A DNA stretch of 64,000 nt from Aeromicrobium panaciterrae. Lineage in GTDB: Bacteria > Actinomycetota > Actinomycetes > Propionibacteriales > Nocardioidaceae. Positions within the stretch are counted from its first letter, which is position 1, and each line of letters starts with the position of its first letter. This document shows positions 54,934-62,680 of this stretch, piece after piece. Where the stretch lies: NCBI RefSeq assembly GCF_031457275.1, contig NZ_JAVDWH010000001.1, positions 2,356,001 through 2,420,000 of the forward strand, written 5' to 3'. A program made the translations under genes and the position numbers. The notes under the pieces are model-generated. The model had not been told where the DNA came from, searched no databases, and saw only the letters and a program-made list of their open reading frames with translations.

Positions 54934-54996
54934 CATACCCTCGGTACGTACTCTCAGTATGTTGCATACCGACGATAAATACAAACCCTCGGTATG
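54934..54996. promoter_or_regulatory. Operator cluster in the tetR divergent promoter
   Basis: Two sites match CATACC-N3-GGTATG: CATACCCTCGGTACG (54934-54948) and CAAACCCTCGGTATG (54982-54996). Between them lies GTATGTTGCATAC (54957-54969), an inverted pair of the same half-sites. A perfect version occurs before the monooxygenase at 60234. Confidence 0.8.
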
Positions 54997-55036
54997 TGAT
55001 CCGAGGCACAGAACACGCAGGTCATAGACTGGTGGG

Positions 55037-55720
55037 ATGCCGCACCCGTCAAAAGTGGTTCACAAGAGCGTCCTACGCGCCACGCGCAAGACAACTCGAC
55101 GCCAGGACTACTCCTCCAGCACCAAGCGAGCGCTGCTCGATAACGCCGCGCGCCTGTTCACCGATCACGGCTATGCGGGCACGTCGCTGGACGAGGTTGT
55201 CGCCGCGGCGCGAGTGACCAAGGGTGCCTTCTACCACCACTTCCCCAGCAAGCTTGCGCTCTTCGAGGCGGTCTTCGACCGAGTCCAGAGCAACACGACC
55301 TCACAGGTCGAGAAGGCGATCGAAGGCTCCAAGGACCCGTGGGAGCGCGCACAGATCGGCCTCGAGAAGTTCCTCGAGGTCTGCCGCGAGCCGCAGTTCC
55401 GCCGCATCTGTATTCAAGAAGGCCCGGTTGCCCTGGGTCACGAGCGTTGGCACGAGGCCGAAAAGGCCTCCACCCTCGGCATTGTGCAGCGTACGGTCGA
55501 CGCGTTGCTCGAAGACTTGGGCGGCGGCGAGGACCTCAACGAAGCCTTCGGCATGATCTTCTACGGTGCCATCAAGTCGTCGTCCGAGTTTGTCGCCGAC
55601 GCCGAGGACCCCAGCGCTGCCAGTGAAGAAGTTCAGGGCGCGATCGGAGCAATCCTCGCCGGTATGCGCTTGCTGCCGACGATCGATATTCCCCTCGGAT
55701 CGGCGACTAGCGGAGCCTGA
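55037..55720 (+). CDS. TetR/AcrR family transcriptional regulator
   Basis: A 227-residue repressor. Residues about 28-76 are the TetR DNA-binding domain ('RALLDNAARLFTDHGYAGTS', 'KGAFYHHFPSKLALFEAVF'). The C-terminal ligand domain follows, with 'FRRICIQEGPVALGHERWHE'. It probably binds the CATACC-N3-GGTATG palindromes upstream of itself and of the EthA-like gene, like EthR controlling EthA. Its end overlaps the DUF3048 gene by 14 bases. Confidence 0.93.
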   Translation: MPHPSKVVHKSVLRATRKTTRRQDYSSSTKRALLDNAARLFTDHGYAGTSLDEVVAAARVTKGAFYHHFPSKLALFEAVFDRVQSNTTSQVEKAIEGSKDPWERAQIGLEKFLEVCREPQFRRICIQEGPVALGHERWHEAEKASTLGIVQRTVDALLEDLGGGEDLNEAFGMIFYGAIKSSSEFVADAEDPSAASEEVQGAIGAILAGMRLLPTIDIPLGSATSGA

Positions 55721-56747
55721 CGGTTCCGTTGCCCTTGGGCGCCAGCTCGACGAACACCTTGCCCGGCTCGATCGTGATCGGCTGACCATCGGCACCCGTG
55801 AACGAGATCGTTGAGTCCAGATTCGGCTTGGACCAAGTCGCCTCGGTGACGGTCTTGCCGTTGAAGATCACTGCACGGCCGGTCCCCTTGACGACTGTCT
55901 CAGGCACCGGGTTGTTGGCGATGTCGGTGTATCCGGCGTCGACGATCTTGGCGAACATCACGATCATCGTGTCGGCCTTGAAGTCAGTGGCGCGCGGTGC
56001 GTGGCTGTTGGTGCGGATCCACTTGCCACCCTTGAGCGCCCAGTCGGTGTACGTGCCAGGCGAGAACCGCACAGTCGCGGCCCGCGCAGTCTTGGGCTCC
56101 GTCGCCGGCGTGGCTGATTCGGTCGGTGCCGGCTCGGTCTTGGCGTCCTCTGGAGTCCACGTGAAGTAAGGGCCGACAATCGAGGTCGGCTTGGCCTTGC
56201 TGGCGACTGTCTGGAGGTTGATCAACCTGTTGTACGGCCGAACCTTGCTCGGGTCGCTGCTGAAGCCCGGCGCGCCATAGTCCTCAGAGAAGATCGTCGT
56301 TCCGGCCCTCTTGATTTCCTTGTACGTCTTGTTGGCGCCACCTGAGGCGATGATCTGGCCGCCAACCGGGGCAGCGAGACCAATGTCTGTTGTACGCATC
56401 GAGCGGACGTGGCCGACCTTCGTCGGCAGGTCGCTGTAGAAGAACGCGGCCAGACGAGTCAGGCCTCCTTCGACGAGCTCCTCGATCACGAGGTCGGCGT
56501 TGTCGAGCCCGATCTGCGGCTCACCGCCGTACGTGTTCTCGATCTTGACGATGAACACCGGGTTGTCGGGGCGGCCGTCAGGCATCGGCGTGCCGTTCAG
56601 CGGCGAGATCTCAACAATCTTCTCGGCGGTGCTCTCATCCGGGTCGGGAGTGGTCTTGTCGTCGCCTCCGCCGGAGCAGCCCGCAAGGGCCAAAGTCGCA
56701 GCGGTGAAAAGGATGGCAGCGCGCGCAGAAGTCTTCGAAACAGGCAT
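55707..56747 (-). CDS. DUF3048 family lipoprotein
   Basis: A 346-residue lipoprotein: signal with lipobox 'LALAGCSGG', an acidic linker, then DUF3048 ('PLNGTPMPDGRPDNPVFIVK', 'ADLVIEELVEGGLTRLAAFF', 'VGHVRSMRTTDIGLAAP'). DUF3048 is of unknown function (YerB-like). ATG at 56747 (M-P-V-S-K-T-S) gives a normal signal peptide; an ATG 15 bases upstream is possible. Confidence 0.9.
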   Translation of the reverse strand: MPVSKTSARAAILFTAATLALAGCSGGGDDKTTPDPDESTAEKIVEISPLNGTPMPDGRPDNPVFIVKIENTYGGEPQIGLDNADLVIEELVEGGLTRLAAFFYSDLPTKVGHVRSMRTTDIGLAAPVGGQIIASGGANKTYKEIKRAGTTIFSEDYGAPGFSSDPSKVRPYNRLINLQTVASKAKPTSIVGPYFTWTPEDAKTEPAPTESATPATEPKTARAATVRFSPGTYTDWALKGGKWIRTNSHAPRATDFKADTMIVMFAKIVDAGYTDIANNPVPETVVKGTGRAVIFNGKTVTEATWSKPNLDSTISFTGADGQPITIEPGKVFVELAPKGNGTVRLR

Positions 56748-56833
56748 TGCCTCAGCATGCCGCATGGACCGAGCGAAGGCGCGCACCGGGCCAGTGTGGC
56801 GCGGTACGCGGTTCGGGTATTTGTTCAGACGGT

Positions 56834-57637
56834 TCAGGCGTTGCGCGGCTTGCGGAAACCGGCTGCGACTGCAGCGGCTTCTGTCCTGAACCAGGTTTCG
56901 GCGATCGTCTGGCCGTAGAACGGGCTGTCCGGCGTGTGATAGATCATCGAGTCTTCGTTGCCCTTGATCTTGTACGCCGCCGATGGCGCGCGTCCGCCCG
57001 AGAGCGGCCGGGCCGATCCGGGGAACTTGCCCGCTGCGACGGCCTTCTTCGCGGGGGCCTTCTTCGCGGGGGCCTTCTTCGCGACAGCCTTCACCGGGGC
57101 CTTCTTCGCAGCAACCTTCACCGGGGCCTTCTTCGCAGCAACCTTCACCGGGGCCTTCTTCGCAGCAACCTTCACCGGGGCTTTCTTCGCGACAGCCTTC
57201 GCAGGAGCCTTCTTCGCAGCAGCCTTGGCAGGAGCTTTCTTGGCCGGCGCCTTCTTGGCTGCCGCCTTCTTGGCGCCACCCGTTCCCGGAGGCGTGTATC
57301 CGGCAGCACGGGCCTCCGCCTCGGACTTGAACCAGACCTCGGCAATCGTCTGGTCGTACGACGGGCTGCCAGGTGTGTGGAAGTACATCGAATCCGTGTT
57401 GCCCTTGATCGTGTACTCGGCGGTGGGGGCCCGGCCGCCCTTGCTGGCGTTCACAGGTCCGGCCGACTCAATACCGCCGCTCAATGCGACGGCTTTGGCG
57501 GGTGCGGGTGCCGAACTCGCACCGGCGCCGTGCTCACGCTCGCACCTCAGCTGACGAAGGAACCAGCCGAGCAAGCCGCCGAGAAGCGCGGCGAGGAGCA
57601 GCCAGATGATGATCTCTCCAATGGTGTAACCCGACAT
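56834..57637 (-). CDS. Membrane-anchored protein with Lys/Ala/Pro repeats between two similar motifs
   Basis: A 267-residue protein. A membrane segment (about 7-30) is followed by two copies of a ~50-residue motif, one near residues 68-116 ('YTIKGNTDSMYFHTPGSP', 'QTIAEVWF') and one at the C-terminus ('YKIKGNEDSMIYHTPDSP', 'QTIAETWF'). Between them lies a histone-H1-like tract of KKAPAKKA and KKAPVKVAA repeats. The repeat DNA is a 27-bp tandem array. The motif is common at the ends of actinobacterial proteins; its function is not known to me. Basic tails may bind nucleic acid or polyanions. Confidence 0.82.
   Translation of the reverse strand: MSGYTIGEIIIWLLLAALLGGLLGWFLRQLRCEREHGAGASSAPAPAKAVALSGGIESAGPVNASKGGRAPTAEYTIKGNTDSMYFHTPGSPSYDQTIAEVWFKSEAEARAAGYTPPGTGGAKKAAAKKAPAKKAPAKAAAKKAPAKAVAKKAPVKVAAKKAPVKVAAKKAPVKVAAKKAPVKAVAKKAPAKKAPAKKAVAAGKFPGSARPLSGGRAPSAAYKIKGNEDSMIYHTPDSPFYGQTIAETWFRTEAAAVAAGFRKPRNA
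57089..57195 (-). repeat. 27-bp tandem repeat (KKAPVKVAA coding)
   Basis: Three perfect 27-bp units (57089-57115, 57116-57142 and 57143-57169) are followed by a partial, diverged unit to 57195. Related imperfect units continue on both sides. Confidence 0.92.
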
Positions 57638-57639
57638 GC

Positions 57640-58641
57640 TCAGTTTCCCTTCACGATGAAGTCGACGCGACGGTACTGCTCCGCATATGCGTCGCCGTCG
57701 GCCTCCGGATCAGATCCGTAGCTCTTGGTTGACAGGCGGGCGGCATCGATGCCGGACGCCACGAGGAATTCCTTGACTGCTGCGACACGTTCGTCGCTCA
57801 ACGCCTTGCCGCGAACTGGGTCGGTCGGACCTGCATGGCCACCGATCTCGAGCTCGACCCCGGTGTTGCGCTTGAGCACGTCAACCAGAGTGAGGAGTCC
57901 CGCTTTGCCCCTGGCGTCCAACGTGGACGAGCCTCGCGCGAAGTAGACATTGGCGGCCTTGATGTCCTCGGCCTGAGACGGGCTCAACCGTGCAGCGTCG
58001 ACTTTGAGGGTGTTGTCGAGGCTGAGGTCCCCGAGCGAAGGCTCGATGAGGTCGGCCAGAGTGTCGACACCTGCCTGGCTTTCGAGCGATCCGCCGATGG
58101 CCAGCGAGTCACCATCCACGCTCAGCGCCAGGTCATCCACCTCGCTCAGCGAAGGGATCACGTCAGAAAGAGTGCCGAGCCAGTCGGCGGTACCTACGTT
58201 CGGGTCGATCTTCAGGTCGCCGGTGACCTTGCCGAGCGAAAGGGCCGCGTCCTTGAGCTTCTGGGCGACCGCGGCGTTGGGAACGACGCCGTTCAGGTTC
58301 ACCCCATCAGCGACGCGCGTCAACGAGAATGTCGGCGGGTCCGGGAGATTCGTGCTGCGGTTGGAGTCGATCTTGGCCCAACGGACGCCATTGACCCCTT
58401 CGACGATCTTCTCGGCCTTGGCGAGCTCGTCGGGCGTGCCGTTGCTGAGCTTTGCCTCGCGACCGTCGAAGTCGACCTTCACATTGCTCAGCCCAGCCTG
58501 GACGAGCGCCGCATAGGCCTTGGGAGTGAGGTCGTCTGCTGCGGAGTCTGAACCGGCAAAGGATCCGATTCCTATGACGGCGGCCAATGCGATGCCTGTT
58601 AGTCCGGCACGCTGCTTGGTCTTGGTCTGCGGTGTGGTCAC
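57640..58641 (-). CDS. OmpA-family (OmpATb/ArfA-like) protein
   Basis: A 333-residue protein with an N-terminal hydrophobic segment (about 12-30), a middle region with BON-like repeats ('VNLNGVVPNAAVAQKLKDAA') and a C-terminal OmpA peptidoglycan-associating domain ('VYFARGSSTLDARGKAGL', 'LEIGGHAGPTDPVRGKALSDERV' and 'RRVDFIVKGN'). This resembles mycobacterial OmpATb. It ends two bases before the start of the Lys/Ala gene, so the two are likely co-expressed. Confidence 0.86.
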   Translation of the reverse strand: MTTPQTKTKQRAGLTGIALAAVIGIGSFAGSDSAADDLTPKAYAALVQAGLSNVKVDFDGREAKLSNGTPDELAKAEKIVEGVNGVRWAKIDSNRSTNLPDPPTFSLTRVADGVNLNGVVPNAAVAQKLKDAALSLGKVTGDLKIDPNVGTADWLGTLSDVIPSLSEVDDLALSVDGDSLAIGGSLESQAGVDTLADLIEPSLGDLSLDNTLKVDAARLSPSQAEDIKAANVYFARGSSTLDARGKAGLLTLVDVLKRNTGVELEIGGHAGPTDPVRGKALSDERVAAVKEFLVASGIDAARLSTKSYGSDPEADGDAYAEQYRRVDFIVKGN

Positions 58642-58745
58642 TTCACCATCCCCTGGTGTAAGCCTCGGCCGCGCCGAGTGGTGTCTACCCTAACGACGCA
58701 GGTCAGCCGACGCTACGAAGTTCCAAGAGTCGAAAAGGGCCGGAT

Positions 58746-60221
58746 TCAGCTGGCCAGAGACGCCTCAGCGACCTTCGCTTTGCCGAACACCATGGCCTGC
58801 TCGAGATCCGTACGCTTCATGTCGCGTGAGTCGAGGAACCAGTTCTGACGAATCGTCCAGGGTGACGTGACGCCCTGCTGCGGCAGTTCGTTGACCACGC
58901 GCTGCACGTATCCCGACGTCAGGTCGAGGATCGGCCGCGGCGCATCGCCGGCGCCCTTGGGGTCCGGCATGCCGTAGTCGTAGCCCTTCTTGTCGAGCAG
59001 GTTGATGAGCTTGCAGACGTACTGCGACGACAGGTCGGCGCGCAGCGTCCACGACGCGTTGGTGTAGCCGACGCACCAGGCGAAGTTGGGCAGTCCGCTG
59101 AACATCAGGCCCTTGTAGACGTACAGCTCGTGCGGGTCGATGTCCTTGCCGTCGACACTGAGCTTGAGCTGGCCGAACGCCACAACCTGCAGACCTGTTG
59201 CGGTGATGACGATGTCTGCGTCGAGGCGCTTGCCGGACTCCAGCTCGATGCCCTTGGCGTCGAATGTCTTGATGTGGTCGGTGACGATCGAGGCTTTGCC
59301 ACCGCGGATCGTACGGAACAGGTCACCGTTCGGCACGATGCAGAGGCGCTGGTCCCACGGGTCGTAGACAGGCGTGAAGTGAGGGTCGAGGTCGTATCCC
59401 TCGGGGAGACGCCGCTTCGCAAGCCGAAGCAGCAGCTTGCGTGACTGCTTCGGGAAGCGCTGGCAGAACTGGTACATGCCGACCGAGAACGCGGCGTTTT
59501 TGCGTCGGATCGCGCGATGAGCGAAGCCATCGGGCAACACCTTGCGCATGACGTCGGCGACCTTGTCCTCTTCGGGAAGCGCCATCACGTACGACGGCGA
59601 GCGCTGCAGCATCGTGATGTGCTTGACCTTGTCGGCCATCGACGGGACGAGCGTGACCGCGGTCGCTCCACTGCCGATGACGACGACTTCCTTGCCGCTG
59701 TAGTCGAGATCCTCCGGCCAGAACTGCGGATGGATGACCTGACCCTCGTATGAGTCGAGGCCCGGGAACTCAGGCGTGTAGCCCTTGTCGTAGCTGTAGT
59801 AGCCGCTGCAGAGATAGATGAACGACGCGGTCTGCGTGACGGTCTTGCCGTTCGCCGTCGAGGTCACGGTCCATTTGGCGTCGTCCGTCGACCAGGCAGC
59901 AGAGGTGACGCGGTGGCCGAACTGGATGTTCTTGTCGATCCCGTAGTCGGCGGCCGCATCGCGCACGTAGTTGCGGATGTCATCGCCGTCGGCGATCGAC
60001 TTGGGGTTCTTCCACGGGCGGAAGGGCCAGCTCAGCGTGTACATGTCGGAGTCGGAGCGAATCCCTGGGTAGCGGAACAGATCCCACGTACCGCCGATCG
60101 CGTCCCGCGACTCGAGGATTGCGTACGTCTTGCCGGGGCATTCGGTCTGGATGCGGTAAGCCGCGCCAATGCCGGACAGCCCTGCGCCGACGATGATGAC
60201 ATCACTGTGTGGAACCGTCAT
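58746..60221 (-). CDS. EthA-like flavin Baeyer-Villiger monooxygenase
   Basis: A 491-residue FAD/NADPH enzyme. FAD site G12-A-G-L-S-G17; a BVMO-type fingerprint with Tyr in place of the usual first Phe (Y158-E-G160 to H164-P-Q-F-W168); NADPH site 'VIGSGATAVTLVPSMA'. 'RLPEGYDLDPHFTPVYDPWDQRLCIVPNGDLF' (in two halves) and 'VGYTNASWTLRADL' match the EthA subgroup. It oxidises ketones or thioamides; the natural substrate is unknown. ATG at 60221 follows 'GAGGAAGTC'. A perfect palindromic operator sits 13 bases upstream. Confidence 0.93.
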   Translation of the reverse strand: MTVPHSDVIIVGAGLSGIGAAYRIQTECPGKTYAILESRDAIGGTWDLFRYPGIRSDSDMYTLSWPFRPWKNPKSIADGDDIRNYVRDAAADYGIDKNIQFGHRVTSAAWSTDDAKWTVTSTANGKTVTQTASFIYLCSGYYSYDKGYTPEFPGLDSYEGQVIHPQFWPEDLDYSGKEVVVIGSGATAVTLVPSMADKVKHITMLQRSPSYVMALPEEDKVADVMRKVLPDGFAHRAIRRKNAAFSVGMYQFCQRFPKQSRKLLLRLAKRRLPEGYDLDPHFTPVYDPWDQRLCIVPNGDLFRTIRGGKASIVTDHIKTFDAKGIELESGKRLDADIVITATGLQVVAFGQLKLSVDGKDIDPHELYVYKGLMFSGLPNFAWCVGYTNASWTLRADLSSQYVCKLINLLDKKGYDYGMPDPKGAGDAPRPILDLTSGYVQRVVNELPQQGVTSPWTIRQNWFLDSRDMKRTDLEQAMVFGKAKVAEASLAS

Positions 60222-60233
60222 GACTTCCTCTTT

Positions 60234-60252
60234 CGCATACCCTCGGTATGCG
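60234..60252. promoter_or_regulatory. Perfect operator palindrome before the monooxygenase
   Basis: CGCATACCCTCGGTATGCG has 8-bp perfect arms and a 3-bp centre. The core equals the sites beside tetR (54934-54996). Binding here would block monooxygenase expression; the VKOR start is 78 bp away on the other side. Confidence 0.85.
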
Positions 60253-60329
60253 AACACTAACCCAGATGTACTCGTCTGGCCACGACTCTGAGCCAGTCTC
60301 CTTTGAGGCCTGACCCTAGGATCAGGCAT

Positions 60330-60932
60330 ATGACCGAGCAGACCGTGGACACCATCGCCGAGCCGACTGAGACCTCCCGAGGTCTTGGCGCCTTCCTTGC
60401 ACTCGCCGGTTCGATTGGCCTGCTGGCATCAGCCATCCTGATCATCGAGAAGATCAATCTCCTCAAGGACCCCGCAGATGCGCTGAGCTGTGACATCAAC
60501 CCGTTCGTCAGCTGCGGCAATGTCATCAACACCGATCAGGCGAGCGCGTTCGGCTTCCCCAACCCGCTGATCGGCGTCGCGGGGTTTGCCATTGTTGTCA
60601 CTCTGGGTGTTCTGATGACTGCTGGCGTGAAGCTCCCGTCGTTCGTACAAGCCGGCCTCTGGCTCGGCTCGCTGTGCGGCATCGGCCTGGTGACCTGGCT
60701 ACAGTTCCAGAGCATCTACGAGATCGGCTCTCTCTGCCCGTACTGCATGGTCGTGTGGTCCGTGACGATCCCGATCTTCGTGCTGGTCAGCGCCTGGGTC
60801 CTGCGATCGCTTCATCCCGGCGCGAGTGTGACCCGCTTCGTCAACAACTGGTCCGTGTTGATCATCGTGCTTTGGTACGTCGCGGTTGCTTCGGCGATCT
60901 GGTTCAAGTTCGGTGAAAAGCTCTGGGCCTAA
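60330..60932 (+). CDS. Vitamin K epoxide reductase (VKOR) family protein
   Basis: A 200-residue four- or five-helix membrane oxidoreductase. The loop Cys pair C54 ('LSCDINPF') and C62 ('VSCGNV') and the active-site C136-P-Y-C139 are all present. In actinobacteria VKOR re-oxidises a DsbA-like partner using a quinone; the DsbA-like protein at 2469-3230 fits. It is divergent from the monooxygenase. Confidence 0.93.
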   Translation: MTEQTVDTIAEPTETSRGLGAFLALAGSIGLLASAILIIEKINLLKDPADALSCDINPFVSCGNVINTDQASAFGFPNPLIGVAGFAIVVTLGVLMTAGVKLPSFVQAGLWLGSLCGIGLVTWLQFQSIYEIGSLCPYCMVVWSVTIPIFVLVSAWVLRSLHPGASVTRFVNNWSVLIIVLWYVAVASAIWFKFGEKLWA

Positions 60933-60969
60933 CTAGCCCTCAGGCCGGCGGAGACGCCAGACTGATCCC

Positions 60970-61743
60970 ATGAAGCTTGCAGCCCTCGGCTTAGTCACCG
61001 CCGCCATCGGCCTCATCCTGTCCGAGTCCGGGCTCGTCGCAGTCGGGGTGCTGTGGGTGGTCCTCGGCCCGATCATGCGACAGCACGGCCGCCGGCTCGA
61101 GGCGAAGAAGGACGCGACAGGGCAACCCGACATCAGTGGCCGCACGTTTGCGTTGGGCACGCTCCTCTGGCTCGCGCTGGGTGTGCCATCTCTACTGGTC
61201 GGCCTGCTCAAGCTGGGCATCTCGCCCGAGCACGAAAACTGGCGCTGGCTCCCGATCGTCATCGGCGTCCTGGCGCTCGGCATCGGCGGCCTGGGCGGAC
61301 TCCTGTACGCCACGGGTTCGGCCATTGGCGCGGTCACCGGCACCTCCACACCACCGACGGTCCCGGCCACGATTCGGATCAGGTCCTCCAAGGAGACCGG
61401 CACGTTCATCAACGAGCGACCCCGACTGGAGCTTGAGCTCACGGTGGAGCCGGAGGCTGCTTCGGGCCTGGCATCGTACGAGGTCACCAAGCTGGCCACT
61501 GTGCCGTTCACCGCTCTGGGATCCCTCCGAGTTGGCGACGGGTTTGCCGCGCTCGTGGTGGGGCCGAACGAGCCGACGGCGATGGAGATCCACTGGGATC
61601 AGCCGATCTCGGCGCAAGGCAGTCCTGAGGAATCCGTCGACGTGCCTGCACGTTTGGCGGAGCTGGACCGGTTGCACCGAGCCGGCAAGGTCACCGACGA
61701 CGAGTACAACGCTCAGCGCGAACGCATCCTCGGTTCGCTCTAA
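60970..61743 (+). CDS. SHOCT-domain membrane protein
   Basis: A 257-residue protein with two pairs of membrane segments in residues 1-125, then a soluble beta-rich region (130-215) and a C-terminal SHOCT motif ('RLAELDRLHRAGKVTDDEYN', 'RERILGSL'). SHOCT motifs typically mediate oligomerisation. Function unknown. Its stop overlaps the pcd stop convergently. Confidence 0.82.
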   Translation: MKLAALGLVTAAIGLILSESGLVAVGVLWVVLGPIMRQHGRRLEAKKDATGQPDISGRTFALGTLLWLALGVPSLLVGLLKLGISPEHENWRWLPIVIGVLALGIGGLGGLLYATGSAIGAVTGTSTPPTVPATIRIRSSKETGTFINERPRLELELTVEPEAASGLASYEVTKLATVPFTALGSLRVGDGFAALVVGPNEPTAMEIHWDQPISAQGSPEESVDVPARLAELDRLHRAGKVTDDEYNAQRERILGSL

Positions 61744-62027
61744 GACGCGTCCGCGACTCTCTCCAGAACCGTCGCCAACCTGGTGTCGCGGCTGGTCACT
61801 TCCCCGACGTCGTGGCTGCTGAGTCTGACTTCGACGCGGTTGTAGACGTTCGTCCACTCCGGGTGATGGTCCATCTCTTCGATCGGACCTGCCGCACGGT
61901 TCATGAAGTCCAGCGCTGCCCTGAAGTCGGCAAACTCGTACGTCTTGGTGATCGCGTCACCATCGGCTGACCACCCGGGCAGATCCGAGAGCGCAGCGGT
62001 GATCTCGTCATCCGTGAAAGTGCTCAT
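61740..62027 (-). CDS. 4a-hydroxytetrahydrobiopterin (pterin-4a-carbinolamine) dehydratase
   Basis: A 95-residue small dehydratase. The active-site motif 'MDHHPEWTNVYNRVEVRLSSHDVG' (written in part) carries the paired His and Trp of the family (HHPxW). It recycles the pterin cofactor of aromatic-amino-acid hydroxylases; none is in the window, so other roles are possible. The ATG at 62027 begins 'MSTFTDDEITAAL'. Confidence 0.93.
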   Translation of the reverse strand: MSTFTDDEITAALSDLPGWSADGDAITKTYEFADFRAALDFMNRAAGPIEEMDHHPEWTNVYNRVEVRLSSHDVGEVTSRDTRLATVLERVADAS

Positions 62028-62052
62028 GCCTTTGACGGTACGCGCACGAAAA

Positions 62053-62082
62053 AGGACCTCGACCCATTTGGGTCGAAGTCCT
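62053..62082 (-). terminator. Terminator between tmRNA and the pterin gene
   Basis: AGGACCTCGACCCA and TGGGTCGAAGTCCT form a stem with two internal mismatches. On the minus strand the stem is followed by TTTTT, so it terminates transcripts coming from the tmRNA side. Confidence 0.75.
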
Positions 62083-62089
62083 CTCTTCG

Positions 62090-62259
62090 TCGTGGAGCTG
62101 CCGGGATCCCTAGTCCTGGCAACGCTGATAGGCGCTTCGCGCGATTGCAGCATTGCGAGGAGGGGCCCACTCGATTCGCCCTGCTTGATTCACGAATAGA
62201 AGAAGGCCTCCGTCCAAAACCGGGGCGGAGGCCTTCTTCTATTCGTGGAGCTGCCGGGA
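62090..62259. repeat. Direct repeat of the tmRNA 3' end (att-like)
   Basis: The 17 bases TCGTGGAGCTGCCGGGA occur at 62243-62259 (the tmRNA acceptor 3' end) and at 62090-62106, 153 bp downstream of the gene. tmRNA 3' ends are common integration sites. No integrase is present. Confidence 0.6.
62191..62247 (-). terminator. tmRNA terminator
   Basis: Two perfectly complementary 22-base arms (62191-62212 and 62226-62247) surround a 13-base loop. The upstream arm on the minus strand includes the last two bases of the tmRNA, and the stem carries T-rich TTCTTCTATTCGTG at its base. Confidence 0.88.
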
Positions 62260-62611
62260 ATCGAACCCGGGTCCTATGGCGCTGAGTCAGGGCTTCTACG
62301 GGTGTAGTTCGTCTAACGCTTTTCTCAGCCCCGGAGCTCGGACAAACGCGTCTCCGACAGGCTCAGTCGCATAAAAGTCCCGGTCACACCCTGCGACGTG
62401 GTGTGACCAGCAAGTCCCCTAAATGACGTTGGTGATCTGGGGCGGGAACGCCCCCAGGCCAACGCTTCACCTATCGCTTAGGCAGCGAGGGCGAAGTCAG
62501 TGCGATTGGAATCGGCACTTGTTGGTTTCCAGAGATCGTTTAAGAGATAACCCTGGATCCTCTACCCGCTTCTCCTGAATCGAACGACCTTAGTCGAAAC
62601 CGATCAGCCCC
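62246..62611 (-). ncRNA. ssrA: Transfer-messenger RNA (tmRNA)
   Basis: A 366-nt RNA rescuing stalled ribosomes. The 5' end GGGGCTGATCGGTTTCGAC and the 3' end with T-loop GGTTCGATTCC and encoded CCA form the alanine tRNA-like domain. The tag frame at 62478-62516 reads ADSNRTDFALAA followed by TAA, the typical actinobacterial tag ending in ALAA. The GCC resume codon is at 62516-62514. Confidence 0.97.
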
Positions 62612-62680
62612 TCTTGAGTTTTCAAACGCCGCCGAAGCGACACCTCCATGTTACTCCTGCTGGCCGACAGACCCCATTCG

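Noticed and set aside
57050-57200. CRISPR-like repeat array
   Set aside because: The 27-bp units are directly adjacent without spacers and encode KKAPVKVAA in frame.
62091-62180. Second tRNA or tmRNA copy downstream of ssrA
   Set aside because: Homology stops after 17 bases; no T-loop follows.
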